A stretch of DNA of 36,840 nt from an uncultured delta proteobacterium (lineage in GTDB: Bacteria > Myxococcota_A > Polyangia > Polyangiales > Ga0077539). The translations under genes and the position numbers were made by a program. Under the pieces are notes generated by a model. The model saw nothing but the letters and a program-made list of their open reading frames with translations, ran no database searches and was not told where the DNA came from. Below, piece by piece: positions 1 through 8,500 of this stretch (position 1 is its first letter; each line of letters opens with the position of its first letter). The stretch lies in contig CAIMWA010000661.1 in assembly GCA_903845045.1 (NCBI GenBank), positions 1-36,840 on the forward strand, read 5' to 3'.

Positions 1-1584
1 AAGCTCATCCTCGCGACGAACGTCGCCGAGACGTCGCTCACGCTGCCCGGCGTCGGCGTCGTCATCGACACGGGCCTCGTGCGACGCACCCGCTTTCACG
101 CAGGACGGGGCTTTCTCGCCCTCGGCGCCATCGCCCTCGACAGCGCCGCACAGCGCGCCGGACGCGCCGGACGCACGGGCCCCGGCGTCTGCTACCGCCT
201 CTGGGGCAAGGCCGCGATCCTCGATCGCGCGACGGCGCCGGAGATCCACCGCGAGTCGCTGGTGCCGCTGGTGTTGGGTGCGGCCGCGTGGGGGCGTCGC
301 GTGACGGACCTCGCGCTCTTCGACGCACCGAAGCCCGTGGCCCTCGAGGCCGCCCGCGACGAGCTCGTCACCCTCGGCGCCCTCGATGCCCAGGGTGCGC
401 TCACGCCGCGCGGCGCCGAGCTCTACGGGTTGCCGCTGGATCCGCCGCTGGCGCGCCTGCTCGTCGAAGCGCGCGCGACAGGATGCCTCGACGACGTCAT
501 CGATCTCGTCGCCGCGTTGGCCGTCGGACGCCCCCTCTTCGTGTCGCGCCGCGACGACGACGACGGTGACCTGCGCCAGGGCGATTGCGACGCGACGGCG
601 CTGATCCTCGCGGTGCGCGAGGCCGACGAGCGCGACGGCGGAGTGTCTGCGATGGCGCTCGGCGAGGCACGACGCATCCGCGCGAGGCTGCGACGCTCGC
701 ACGGCCTCGACGCGACGATGACCTGGGCCGCCATCGACCACGACGCCCTGGTGCGCACGGCCATCGCGGCGGATCCGAGGGTGGTGCACGTCGCGCGCAC
801 CCGCGGCCGGAGCGTGGCGTTCAGCAACGGCGGCACCGAGCTCGAGCTCGCCCGCGAGAGCCTCGCCCGCCGCGCCAAGGACCTCGACGCCGTCGTCGTC
901 TTCGAGTCCCGGGCCTTCGGCGTCGGCGGCGACGCGCGGGTGCTGGTCACATGCGCGAGCCCGGTGTCGCTCGCGACCATGGCCCGAGCGGGCCTCGGCC
1001 GCGATCGCCTGGAGCGCGTGTCCCTCGAGAACGGCGCCGTCGTCGCCCACGTCGAGCGCGTCTACGCGAAGCGCGTCATCGCCACGCGCGAGGAGTCTCC
1101 CGTCGGCGCGCTCGCCCGCGAGGCCATCGCGACGCTCTTCCTGCGCGGGAGCTTGTTCAAGCGGGCGCTGCCGCTGACCCGCGAGCGCCTCGACCTCGCG
1201 AAGCTGGCAGCGAAGCTCGGACACGGCGCCGAGCTGCACGCGTCGGTGCGTGCGTGCCCGACGCCCGAGGAATGGGTGGGCGCACGCCTCGTGGAGCTCG
1301 GCGTCGAGAGCGGTGACGACCTCGCGTTGTTGTCGGCGGACGACCTCGTGGCGCCAGACGTCCCCGCGTGGGTGCGCGACGAGGTGGAGCGCGACCACCC
1401 GCGCAGCGTCACCGTCGGCGATGCGACTTACGAGGCCGAGTATGACCTCGAGCGGCGCCGGGTGACGCTGCGCCTCGTCCGCGGGCAGCGCCGCGATGCG
1501 CCGCCGTTGCAGTACCTCCCGCGCTTCGCGGGGCTTGGCGTGGTCGTCGAGGGACCGCGGGGGGTCACCGTGCTGCGGGGCTGA
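1..1584 (+). CDS. hrpB: ATP-dependent DEAH-box RNA helicase, HrpB type (3' part)
   Basis: The frame is open from the first base, so the N-terminal helicase motifs lie outside the window. The visible 527 residues begin in the second RecA-like domain, with ATNVAETSLT and the VIDTGL strand (motifs IV/V), followed by motif VI QRAGRAGRTGPG. Next comes the winged-helix/ratchet (HA2-like) region, with the HrpB-like pattern 'WG...L..FD.P...A...A...L..LGALD..G.LT..G'. HrpB/HrpA proteins are cytosolic NTP-dependent helicases that unwind or remodel RNA. The extreme C-terminus ends at VTVLRG and lacks the RYPKHPWP-type tail I associate with proteobacterial HrpB, so it may be a shortened subfamily. The last 20 bp overlap the convergent rtcR gene. 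The helicase class is certain; HrpB rather than HrpA rests on the HA2 region. Confidence 0.85.
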   Translation, partial: KLILATNVAETSLTLPGVGVVIDTGLVRRTRFHAGRGFLALGAIALDSAAQRAGRAGRTGPGVCYRLWGKAAILDRATAPEIHRESLVPLVLGAAAWGRRVTDLALFDAPKPVALEAARDELVTLGALDAQGALTPRGAELYGLPLDPPLARLLVEARATGCLDDVIDLVAALAVGRPLFVSRRDDDDGDLRQGDCDATALILAVREADERDGGVSAMALGEARRIRARLRRSHGLDATMTWAAIDHDALVRTAIAADPRVVHVARTRGRSVAFSNGGTELELARESLARRAKDLDAVVVFESRAFGVGGDARVLVTCASPVSLATMARAGLGRDRLERVSLENGAVVAHVERVYAKRVIATREESPVGALAREAIATLFLRGSLFKRALPLTRERLDLAKLAAKLGHGAELHASVRACPTPEEWVGARLVELGVESGDDLALLSADDLVAPDVPAWVRDEVERDHPRSVTVGDATYEAEYDLERRRVTLRLVRGQRRDAPPLQYLPRFAGLGVVVEGPRGVTVLRG

Positions 1585-3196
1585 TCGATCCCGTCCCGCC
1601 GCCCAGCACCTCGCGCCAGTCGACGCCGAAGCGAGCGAGGTACTTGCGGAGCCGGTCGGCGTCGTTGGTCTGCGAGCGCCTCTCGCGGCTCTGCGCGAAG
1701 AGCGTACGGCCCGCGTCGGAGAGGCTCCGCGCGCCCTTCAACGTCGACAGCACGAAGGCGAGCTGCACGCGATCAAAGGGATCGATGTCCGCCGCGCGCG
1801 CGCCCAGCGCCTCGTCGACGGCGTCGCGCTGCGTCGGCGCCACGCGATGCCACGTCGCACGGAGCCGCGCGCACTCCTCGTGCACTGCCGCGACGTCGAT
1901 GCGCCCGCCCGGCGCGAGCGTCGCCAACCGGGTGAGCGCCGCGGCGAAGTCGCGAAAATTCCCCGGCCACGTCGCCTCGGGGCTCGTCGCGAAGGAGAGG
2001 AACGCCTCGCGCGCCTCGCGGGTCATGCTCACCAGCGTGCCCAGCTTCTGCGACAGGCGGTCGAGCTCGAATTGAAGGTTCGGCTCCACGTCCTCGGGGC
2101 GCTCGCGGAGAGGCGGCAGCGCGAAGGACCAGAGGTCGATGCGCGCGAGCAGGTCCTCGCGAAAGCGGCCGTCGGCGACGCGCGCGGCGAGGTCGCGGTT
2201 CGTGCCGCACACGAGCTGAAAATCACTGCGCACCTCGGCGTCGCTGCCCATGGGCAGGAACGATTTCTCCTCGAGCGCGCGCAGCAGCATCGCCTGCTCG
2301 TCGAGGCCGAGCTCGCCGACCTCGTCGAGGAACAGCACGCCGCCGTCGGCCTGGCGCAGCAGCCCCGCGCGCGCCGTGAGCGCCCCGGTGAAGGCGCCCT
2401 TGGCGTGGCCGAAGAGCGTGCTCATGGCGTTGTCGCCGCGCAGCGTCGCCGCGTTCACGTCGACGAATGGACCCTTCAGCCGCTGGCGCACCCGGCGCAG
2501 CTCGTAGATCCGTCGCGCGAGCTGGCTCTTGCCGGCGCCCGTCGGACCGGTGATCAGCATCGGATCGCGGGATGCCACGGCCACCTGCTCGATGCGCTCG
2601 ATGAGCGCGTTGAACCGCGCGTTGCGCGTGGTGATGCCTCCCTTGAGCAGGCTCCGCGCGTCCTTGCGCTCGTCGGCGAAGCGCCGCGCGATGCGGTCGT
2701 AGCGCGTCAGGTCGAGGTCGATGACGCTCGCCGCGCCGGTGGTCGATCCGCGCCCCGCCGCCGCCCGCGGCGACGTCTGGACCAACCGCGCCGGGAGCCT
2801 TCGCGCCTCGACGAGAAGGAACCAGCAGATCTGCACGACGTGCGTGCCCGTGGTGATGTGCACGAGGTAGTCCTCGTGCTCGGCGTCGACGGGGTAGGCC
2901 CGCGCGAAGTCGTGCAGCGCCGCGTAGACGCCCTCGAAATCCCACGGGTCCGCGAGGTCGACGCAGGTGAGCCGCACCTCGGTGCGCGGCGACACGGTCT
3001 GCACGTCGGCGGCGACCTGCTGCGCGAGGGCCGTCGCACCGCGCCCGTGCAAGAGCTCGTAACGGTCGATGGCGAGGTCGTCCTGCTGGCACAGCGCGAC
3101 GCTGGGGCGCCAGCGGTCCCAGCGCTTCGGCCCCTTGCCCGTGTCGAGCGTCGTCCCGACGAAGCCGAACGCCACCGTGGGCCTGCGTCGCGCCAT
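1565..3196 (-). CDS. rtcR: RtcR, sigma54-dependent activator of the RNA-repair operon
   Basis: A 543-residue bacterial enhancer-binding protein, close to the usual RtcR length (about 530). Residues 1 to about 185 form the RtcR-type N-terminal sensor, a CARF-like Rossmann domain, with HITTGTHV at 113-120. The central AAA+ domain has Walker A GPTGAGKS (217-224), the sigma54-contact loop GAFTGA (267-272) and Walker B LFLDEVG (288-294). An arginine-finger region [10 protein letters not shown] follows, and the C-terminal part after about 470 should carry the HTH. In the family, RtcR is autoinhibited by the CARF domain and activated by RNA-damage products, then drives rtcBA from a sigma54 promoter. 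Divergence from rtcB and the -24/-12 box fit this exactly. The ATG start lies 137 bp from the rtcB start and no longer start is needed. Confidence 0.95.
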   Translation of the reverse strand: MARRRPTVAFGFVGTTLDTGKGPKRWDRWRPSVALCQQDDLAIDRYELLHGRGATALAQQVAADVQTVSPRTEVRLTCVDLADPWDFEGVYAALHDFARAYPVDAEHEDYLVHITTGTHVVQICWFLLVEARRLPARLVQTSPRAAAGRGSTTGAASVIDLDLTRYDRIARRFADERKDARSLLKGGITTRNARFNALIERIEQVAVASRDPMLITGPTGAGKSQLARRIYELRRVRQRLKGPFVDVNAATLRGDNAMSTLFGHAKGAFTGALTARAGLLRQADGGVLFLDEVGELGLDEQAMLLRALEEKSFLPMGSDAEVRSDFQLVCGTNRDLAARVADGRFREDLLARIDLWSFALPPLRERPEDVEPNLQFELDRLSQKLGTLVSMTREAREAFLSFATSPEATWPGNFRDFAAALTRLATLAPGGRIDVAAVHEECARLRATWHRVAPTQRDAVDEALGARAADIDPFDRVQLAFVLSTLKGARSLSDAGRTLFAQSRERRSQTNDADRLRKYLARFGVDWREVLGGGTGSISPAAR

Positions 3197-3199
3197 ATC

Positions 3200-3258
3200 C
3201 AGCGTTCTAACATCTGATCCCCTGGGATAGACCCGGTGCCGCCAGGAAATCAGCGTTC
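3200..3258. promoter_or_regulatory. Candidate RtcR upstream activating sequences
   Basis: Two kinds of symmetric or repeated sequence lie between rtcR and the rtcB promoter. The octamer CAGCGTTC occurs at 3200-3207 and again at 3251-3258, 51 bp apart (about five helical turns). Between them is the interrupted palindrome ATCCC-CT-GGGAT at 3217-3228, about 60-70 bp upstream of the -24 element. Enhancer-binding proteins normally bind as oligomers at such distances. The repeats are directly visible; that RtcR binds them is inference. Confidence 0.4.
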
Positions 3259-3284
3259 ATCGGGTTTTGCAGGCGATGCGTGCG

Positions 3285-3300
3285 CGGCACGGCCCCTGCT
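3285..3300 (+). promoter_or_regulatory. Sigma54 (-24/-12) promoter of rtcBA
   Basis: The sequence CGGCACGGCCCCTGCT matches the sigma54 consensus TGGCACGNNNNTTGCW in 14 of 16 positions. The essential GG (3286-3287) and GC (3298-3299) have canonical spacing. Transcription should start near 3311, which excludes the upstream start at 3280 and supports the rtcB ATG at 3334. Its place in front of rtcB and divergent from an RtcR-type sigma54 activator is the arrangement known from other rtc operons. Confidence 0.85.
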
Positions 3301-3333
3301 CTCCGCTTCCGCCGAGACACCATGGAGGCGACG

Positions 3334-4569
3334 ATGACGAACGTGACGACGAGCTACGAGCAGTTCCAGGCCGAGGGTGGCGGGCGCGTGAAGGCGTGGA
3401 CCCGCGGCGTCCCCTTCGAGGACGAGGCGCGGGCGCAGGTGCTCCGCGCGGCGGCGATGCCCTTCGTCCACGGATGGATCGCGGTGATGCCCGACGTCCA
3501 CGCGGGCCTCGGCGCCACCGTCGGCAGCGTGATCCCCACCACCGGCGCGATCATCCCCGCGGCCGTCGGCGTCGACATCGGCTGCGGCATGATCGCGGCG
3601 CGCACGAGCCTCAACGCCCGCGACCTCCCCGACTCCCTCGGCGCCATCCGTTCGGCCATGGAGGCCGCGGTGCCCCACGGCCGCACCGACAACGGCGGAC
3701 GCAACGACCGCGGCGCGTGGCACGACCCGCCGAAGCCCGTCGCCGAGGCGTGGCGCGCCCTCGAGCCCGGCCTCGCGAGCATCGCCGAGAAGCACCCCCA
3801 CGTCGCCGGCGGCAACACCTTGAAGCACCTCGGAACGCTCGGCACCGGCAACCACTTCATCGAGCTCTGCCTCGACGAGTCCGACGACGTGTGGGTGATG
3901 CTGCACTCGGGCTCGCGCGGCGTCGGAAACCGCATCGGGCAGTACTTCATCGAGAAGGCGAAGAAGGAGATGCGCCGCTGGTTCGTGAACCTCCCCGACG
4001 AGGACCTCGCGTACCTGCCCGAAGGGTCCGAGCACTTCGGCGCGTACGTGCGCGCCGTGGGCTGGGCGCAGTCCTTCGCGAGCGCGAGCCGTGAGCTCAT
4101 GCTCGATGCGACGCTGCGGGCCCTCGCGACGTGCGGCGAGCTTCGTCCCTTCGAGGCGCGCCTCGAGGCGGTGAACTGTCACCACAACTACGTCTCCAAG
4201 GAGGAGCACTTCGGCAAGAGCGTGTGGGTGACGCGCAAGGGCGCGGTGCGCGCGCAGGCCGGCGAATTCGGGATCATCCCGGGCTCCATGGGCGCCAAGA
4301 GCTTCATCGTGCGCGGCAAGGGCAACGCGGACTCGTTCCACTCGTGCAGCCACGGGGCGGGACGCGCGATGAGCCGCACCAAGGCGCGCAAGCTCTTCAG
4401 CCTCGACGACCACGCCAAGGCCACGGCGCACGTCGAGTGCCGCAAGGACGCCGACGTCGTCGACGAGACGCCCATGGCGTACAAGTCCATCGACGCGGTG
4501 ATGGAGGCGCAGGGTGACCTCGTCGACGTGGTGCACACGCTCCGCCAGGTCGTGTGCGTGAAGGGCTGA
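3334..4569 (+). CDS. rtcB: RtcB, RNA-splicing ligase (GTP-dependent)
   Basis: 411 residues, close to E. coli RtcB (408). RtcB joins RNA ends carrying 2',3'-cyclic phosphate or 3'-phosphate to 5'-OH ends, using GTP and Mn2+. The active-site signature is complete: D81 and C84 in VGVDIGCGM, H174 in GTGNHF, H191 in LHSGSRG, H283/H284 in NCHHNY, and the guanylated His at 340 in SCSHGAGR. The open frame extends to 3280, but the predicted transcription start near 3311 and a GGAGG ribosome site at 3324-3328, five bases before the ATG at 3334, decide this start. It is followed after 5 bp by rtcA, so the two form an operon under the sigma54 promoter. Confidence 0.97.
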   Translation: MTNVTTSYEQFQAEGGGRVKAWTRGVPFEDEARAQVLRAAAMPFVHGWIAVMPDVHAGLGATVGSVIPTTGAIIPAAVGVDIGCGMIAARTSLNARDLPDSLGAIRSAMEAAVPHGRTDNGGRNDRGAWHDPPKPVAEAWRALEPGLASIAEKHPHVAGGNTLKHLGTLGTGNHFIELCLDESDDVWVMLHSGSRGVGNRIGQYFIEKAKKEMRRWFVNLPDEDLAYLPEGSEHFGAYVRAVGWAQSFASASRELMLDATLRALATCGELRPFEARLEAVNCHHNYVSKEEHFGKSVWVTRKGAVRAQAGEFGIIPGSMGAKSFIVRGKGNADSFHSCSHGAGRAMSRTKARKLFSLDDHAKATAHVECRKDADVVDETPMAYKSIDAVMEAQGDLVDVVHTLRQVVCVKG

Positions 4570-4574
4570 ACGCG

Positions 4575-5594
4575 ATGATCGACATCGACGGCACCCGCGG
4601 CGAGGGCGGAGGACAGATCCTCCGCACTGCGCTCGCGCTCTCCCTCGTCACCGGCGAGGCGTTTCGCATGCGCGGGATCCGTGCGGGGCGCGCGCGTCCG
4701 GGGTTGCTGCGGCAGCATCTGACCTGTGTCGAGGCCGCGGCGGCGGTGAGCTCGGCCTCCGTCGAGGGCGCATCACCGGGATCGCTGGAGCTGGTCTTTC
4801 GTCCAGGTTCGCCGAAGGCCGGCGCGTACCGCTTCGACATCGGGTCCGCGGGCTCGACGACGCTCGTCGCGCAGACCGTGCTGCCGGCGCTGTGGTCCCT
4901 CGCGGAGCCGTCGACGGTGGTGATCACCGGCGGCACGCACAACCCCCTGGCGCCTCCCGCGGACTTTCTCGCACACGCCTTCGCGCCGCAGCTCGCGCGC
5001 ATCGGTCTGCACCTCGCCGTGCACCTCGATCGTCCCGGCTTCTACCCAGCGGGCGGCGGTGTGCTCCGCGTCGAGACCGGTCCTGCGGGCGCGTCTTCGT
5101 CGTTGTCGCTTCTCGAGCGCGGTCCCTCGCTCGATCGACGGATCACGTCGCTCGTGGCGAACCTTCGCGGCGACATCGGACGACGGCAGATCGCCCTCGC
5201 CTGCGCCGAGCTCGGGTGGGACGATTCCGAGGCGGTCATCGTCGCGCGGCGCGATGCGGTGAGCTCGGGCAACGCGCTCTCGGCGACGCTGCGGTACGAG
5301 CACGTGACCGAGGTGGCGACCTCCTTCGGCGAACGCGGGCGCCGCTCCGAGGACGTCGTGCAGGAGCTCGCCGCGGGCGTGCGGGCGTATCTCGCGCACG
5401 ACGCGCCGGTGGGCGAGCACCTCTGCGATCAGCTGCTCCTGCCGTTGGCGCTGCGCGAGGGAGGCGAGTTCCGCGCGGCGGCGCCGAGCCTTCATGCGAC
5501 GACGCAAGCCGAGACCATGGCCCGGTTTCTCGGGCCACGGGTGACCTTCACCGCGGAGCCTGCGGGGACGGTTCGGGTCGCGGTGCGGGGGTAG
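4575..5594 (+). CDS. rtcA: RtcA, RNA 3'-terminal phosphate cyclase
   Basis: 339 residues (E. coli RtcA is 338). RtcA converts RNA 3'-phosphate to a 2',3'-cyclic phosphate through a covalent enzyme-AMP intermediate, giving the end that RtcB can use. The N-terminus carries the family signature IDGTRGEGGGQILRTALALS. The middle has FDIGSAGSTTLVAQTVLPAL and FYPAGGG, and the C-terminal HATTQAETMARFLG contains the His expected to be adenylated. The open frame begins at 4554 inside rtcB, but the family N-terminus starts at the ATG at 4575, 5 bp after the rtcB stop. Repeats begin 4 bp after its stop codon. Confidence 0.96.
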   Translation: MIDIDGTRGEGGGQILRTALALSLVTGEAFRMRGIRAGRARPGLLRQHLTCVEAAAAVSSASVEGASPGSLELVFRPGSPKAGAYRFDIGSAGSTTLVAQTVLPALWSLAEPSTVVITGGTHNPLAPPADFLAHAFAPQLARIGLHLAVHLDRPGFYPAGGGVLRVETGPAGASSSLSLLERGPSLDRRITSLVANLRGDIGRRQIALACAELGWDDSEAVIVARRDAVSSGNALSATLRYEHVTEVATSFGERGRRSEDVVQELAAGVRAYLAHDAPVGEHLCDQLLLPLALREGGEFRAAAPSLHATTQAETMARFLGPRVTFTAEPAGTVRVAVRG

Positions 5595-5598
5595 CGCC

Positions 5599-5620
5599 GG
5601 GGACACAGTTACCTTGTTGC
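5599..5620 (+). repeat. REP-like repeat, family 1, solitary left end
   Basis: A 22-bp sequence beginning GGGGACACAGTTAC, the same end found at 5731 and 9255. About 40 bp of the following DNA (through GCGCGAAGCTGCGGAAAT) loosely resembles the DNA after the 5731 copy, so this may be the left end of a decayed copy. The right-hand inverted partner nearest to it is the one at 5889-5910. It starts 4 bp after the rtcA stop. Confidence 0.75.
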
Positions 5621-5730
5621 ATCGGCACCTTCGCCGCGCGCGAAGCTGCGGAAATCGCCCCGAATCACGCCTCGGAGCCGGTGCACCCTCGGCGTCGGAC
5701 AGCCGGTCCCGTCACGAATGGAGACGCGCC

Positions 5731-5910
5731 GGGGACACAGTTACGTTATTGCACTCACGCGCTCGTCACGCGAAAATCCGCAGAAAACAAGGCACTTCTC
5801 AACGCCGAGCGTCGCTACGGCGCAGCCTGCCAACGCGATGCGCCGACGAGACGAATTTTGCGTAATTTCGAAAGCTTGCCCCGCGAATGCAACAACGTAA
5901 CTCTGTCCCC
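5731..5910. mobile_element. MITE/REP-like element, family 1, copy 1 (180 bp)
   Basis: The left end GGGGACACAGTTACGTTATTGC (5731-5752) is the inverted complement of 5889-5910 with two mismatches. The intervening DNA holds no convincing ORF and is relatively AT-rich (AAAATCCGCAGAAAACAAGG; ACGAATTTTGCG), unlike the flanking genes. The element fills the rest of the convergent gap between rtcA and the DEAD-box helicase and ends 8 bp before the helicase stop. GGGGACA-type ends are known from REP-like sequences mobilised by Y1/RAYT transposases; no transposase lies here, so this is a non-autonomous copy by inference. Its stem could also act as a bidirectional terminator. Confidence 0.65.
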
Positions 5911-5917
5911 ATGACCG

Positions 5918-7054
5918 TCACCCCCGAGGCGCCGCCCCGGCGCGCTCGAGGGCGTCGAGCAACGGCTGGTCGCGCTCGGTCACGAGGTTGAACACCACAC
6001 CCGCACGCCCCGCCCGCGCCGTGCGCCCGACGCGGTGCAGGTACGCATCGACCTGCTCGGGCAGGTGGTAGTTGATGACCCGGCCGACGTGCTCGACGTC
6101 GAGGCCGCGGGCCGCGAGGTCCGTGGCGACGAGCAGCCCCACTTCGCCGTCGCGAAAGGCCTTGAGGTTGGCGCGGCGCTCGACCTTGTCCATCTCGCCT
6201 CGGTAGACCACGCAATCGCGGCCCATCTCCTGAAGCTCCGCCGCGACCTTGTCGCACTGCTCGCGGGTGTTGGCGAAGATCAGCGTGCCGCCGGTCACCG
6301 AGTCGGCCAGGATCGTTCGCAGCACAGGCAAGCGCTTGCCGCCGTGCACCGTGCGATTGAAGGTGCGGAGGCTCGGCACCACGCGGTGGCTCCCAGCGCT
6401 GCGAAGAACCTCGGCGCCGTCGAAGAGCGTCGCGATGAGCTCCTGCACCGCCGGCGGAACGGTCGCCGAGAAGAGCGCCATCTGCCGCGCCGGAGGGCAC
6501 GCGCCGACGATGCGCTGGGCGTCGGGCAGGAAGCCCGGGTCGAGCATCTGGTCGACCTCGTCGAAGACCAGCACGCGGACGTCGCCGAGGTCCACGAGGC
6601 TCCGCTCGAGGAGCTTGATCAGCCGCCCCGGCGTCGCCACCAGCACCTCGAATTGCCCGTGGATGTTGCGCCGCGCGACCTCCATGGTGGACCCGCCCAG
6701 CACCGAGCGCACCCGCAGCCGCGTGGCGTGCGTGAAGCGCTTGAACACCTTCGTGACCTGCTCGCCGAGCTCCCGCGTCGGAACGATCACCGCGGCGCGG
6801 GGCGTCGCATCTTTCGTCACGGGCTGCCCCTCGGCCTCGAGGGTCTTGAGGGCGTTGAGCACGGGAAGCACGTACGCCAGCGTCTTGCCTCCACCCGTCT
6901 CCGCGACGCCCACCACCGAGCGCCCCGAGAGCAGCGCCGGCAGCGCGCGACGCTGGATCTCCGTCGGGGTCACGAAGCCCTCCTCCGCCAGCGTGGCCTG
7001 CAGCGTGGCGATGAGCGGGAGGTCGGCGAAGGCGCTCGGGACACCGGGTTTCAT
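5918..7054 (-). CDS. DEAD-box ATP-dependent RNA helicase
   Basis: 378 residues, a minimal two-domain helicase core with almost no C-terminal extension. Motifs in order: Q-motif region TPTEIQRRALPALLSG, Walker A AETGGGKT, PTRELG (Ia), GG, TPGRL (Ib), motif II DEVD, SAT (III), then in domain 2 ATDLAARGLD (V) and HRVGRTARAG (VI). Such helicases unwind short RNA duplexes in ribosome assembly or RNA decay. Motif II reads DEVD instead of DEAD; the two acidic catalytic residues are kept, so activity is expected. The ATG at 7054 starts MKPGVPSAFADL, directly before the Q-motif; the longer open frame to 7387 is low-complexity Arg-rich sequence and is ignored. I cannot assign it to RhlE, SrmB or another named subgroup. 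Confidence 0.92.
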   Translation of the reverse strand: MKPGVPSAFADLPLIATLQATLAEEGFVTPTEIQRRALPALLSGRSVVGVAETGGGKTLAYVLPVLNALKTLEAEGQPVTKDATPRAAVIVPTRELGEQVTKVFKRFTHATRLRVRSVLGGSTMEVARRNIHGQFEVLVATPGRLIKLLERSLVDLGDVRVLVFDEVDQMLDPGFLPDAQRIVGACPPARQMALFSATVPPAVQELIATLFDGAEVLRSAGSHRVVPSLRTFNRTVHGGKRLPVLRTILADSVTGGTLIFANTREQCDKVAAELQEMGRDCVVYRGEMDKVERRANLKAFRDGEVGLLVATDLAARGLDVEHVGRVINYHLPEQVDAYLHRVGRTARAGRAGVVFNLVTERDQPLLDALERAGAAPRG

Positions 7055-7137
7055 GGGCGGACCATCGCACGACCCGCCGCGCGCCGGTGCACTCCATCGC
7101 GGTGTCCGTCGACGTGGCGGTCGCCCCGACCCCGCGA

Positions 7138-7812
7138 TCAGTCGTCGGATCGCTCCCCGTCGGCGCCGCCGTCCTGCCCTCGACGGGGGCCCAGCAAGCC
7201 TGTGTGCGCCGCCACGCACGCGCACAACGCATCGACGCCCAAGCGGCCTCCCGGAACCGGGGCGTCGCAGGGACCGAGCTCCACGTCGGCGAGGTCGTCG
7301 CCACCGGTATTTCGATGGTCGATGCCGTGAACGGTCCCCTCGCCCCGAAAGATCACCACCATGGCGTTCCCCTCGGCGTTGGGGCAAAACCGCGGACGCA
7401 GCGCATCGAGTTCGCGGAGCGCCGCCGAGCCGCTCGATCCGTAGGCCGTCCAGGCGAGATTCTCCCAGCGCTCCTGGTCACCGACGGTGAGCGGATGATC
7501 CTGTGGTCCGGGGACGAACACGAGGCGCGCGTCCCACTGATCGGTCGGCGAACGGGCCGGGAGATGCCGACAGCCGCCCTCGCGGTAGCCGCAGGACCAG
7601 CCGCCCGGGTCCGCCGGCGTGTGAGACCGATGCAACACGGCGGCAACCCCGAGTTGCACGCCGGAGCCAGCGGGGAGCGTTCGGTTCCAGAGAACCTCGG
7701 CGGACTCCACGGAGTTCGGGGCCTCGTGACACGACAGGGGCACGCCGAAGCCGACCAGGGCGACCGCCCGTAATGCGATGGAACGCCGTGCTTGATGGAA
7801 GAATCCCGACAT
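7138..7812 (-). CDS. Putative secreted or lipid-anchored protein of unknown function
   Basis: 224 residues, not recognised. The N-terminus has basic residues (HQARR) then a hydrophobic stretch (ALRAVALVGFGVPLSC) ending in Cys, which looks like a signal peptide with an imperfect lipobox (Pro at -3). Cys residues recur (WSCGYREGGC, RFCPNAEGN, LCACVAAHTG), which suits an exported disulfide-bonded protein. The C-terminal 20 residues are Gly/Asp/Arg-rich. The ATG is supported by a GAGG site about 7 bases upstream. It lies 83 bp upstream of the DEAD-box helicase on the same strand and has no evident functional link to it. Confidence 0.6.
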   Translation of the reverse strand: MSGFFHQARRSIALRAVALVGFGVPLSCHEAPNSVESAEVLWNRTLPAGSGVQLGVAAVLHRSHTPADPGGWSCGYREGGCRHLPARSPTDQWDARLVFVPGPQDHPLTVGDQERWENLAWTAYGSSGSAALRELDALRPRFCPNAEGNAMVVIFRGEGTVHGIDHRNTGGDDLADVELGPCDAPVPGGRLGVDALCACVAAHTGLLGPRRGQDGGADGERSDD

Positions 7813-7919
7813 CGGTGCCCTCGCTGAGGCGCGAGGATCGCACGAGACGCGGCGGTCCGGAGCCGAGCCTTCGGGATTGGCGACCTACGAATCCGCCTTC
7901 GCGCTCGCGGGCGTCGTCG

Positions 7920-8420
7920 TCACGCCGCGGCCGCCGCCACTCCACGCCGTGCACCGGCGGCCAGGCGCCCTGCGGCGGTGCGCAAATCGCCCTCGGCGGC
8001 GACCATGGGCCCGAGCCTTCCGAGGCCGAACGGCGGCATGTGTTGATAGACGCACTCGTAGGAGCCCGGCGCGACGACGTAGGTCTCGTGATAGATGCCG
8101 ACCGCGCCGCCGAGCCCCCAGCTCCGAAGCCAGCGCGACCACGTGGGCGCGTGCTCCTTCTCCTTGTCGCGGGCGTACCGCAGAAGGTCGTCGATGGAGC
8201 GCCAGTACTGGACGGACATCGTGGTGCGACCCGTGAAGCTCTCGACGGAGAGCAGTCCCGAGTCGGGATCGGCGGCGAGCTGCGCGAGCATTCGCTGCAT
8301 CGCCGCGGCGACCCCGAAGACGATGGGCACGAGCCACCACTTGTTGATCCGGGCTCCGACGATGAAGACGACGAAGCCCTCGGTGCGGGCGACGGTGAGG
8401 CGATCGGGACGGACTTCCAT
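7920..8420 (-). CDS. DUF4188-type (monooxygenase-like) protein
   Basis: 166 residues. It resembles the DUF4188 family, dimeric alpha/beta-barrel-like proteins sometimes annotated as monooxygenases or phenylacetaldoxime dehydratase-like. The conserved parts seen are EGFVVFIVGARINKWW near the N-terminus, a central VQYWRSIDDLLRYARD, and GIYHETYVVAPGSYECVYQHMPPFGLG near the end. No catalytic residues are established for the family, so function is unknown. The ATG is supported by AGGAG eight bases upstream. It is divergent from a TetR regulator 98 bp away with palindromes between them, so it is the probable regulatory target. The Ala/Arg-rich last 15 residues look like a variable tail. Confidence 0.75.
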   Translation of the reverse strand: MEVRPDRLTVARTEGFVVFIVGARINKWWLVPIVFGVAAAMQRMLAQLAADPDSGLLSVESFTGRTTMSVQYWRSIDDLLRYARDKEKEHAPTWSRWLRSWGLGGAVGIYHETYVVAPGSYECVYQHMPPFGLGRLGPMVAAEGDLRTAAGRLAAGARRGVAAAAA

Positions 8421-8457
8421 GGGGCGGCTCCTGTGGGCGGTGGACGACGGCGCCGTA

Positions 8458-8492
8458 TGTAGGCGGCGAAAACATTGTAGGCGCCGACTACA
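8458..8492. promoter_or_regulatory. Candidate TetR operator: direct and inverted TGTAG repeats
   Basis: TGTAGGCGGC at 8458-8467 and TGTAGGCGCC at 8476-8485 are direct repeats 18 bp apart. The second forms an inverted repeat TGTAG-N7-CTACA (8476-8492). The site lies between the divergent DUF4188 and tetR genes, where autoregulating TetR proteins usually bind. Binding is inferred. Confidence 0.55.
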
Positions 8493-8500
8493 TAGGCCCC

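Noticed and set aside
2640..3196. CARF domain of RtcR as a sign of a CRISPR system
   Set aside because: No repeats or cas genes are present; the fused sigma54 AAA+ domain and divergent rtcBA identify RtcR.
5731..5910. Family-1 element as an insertion sequence with its own transposase
   Set aside because: It is only 180 bp and no frame inside has transposase features.
6540..6590. DEVD in motif II of the DEAD-box helicase as an inactivating change
   Set aside because: Both catalytic acidic residues are kept and only the neutral third position differs, which occurs in active DExD helicases.
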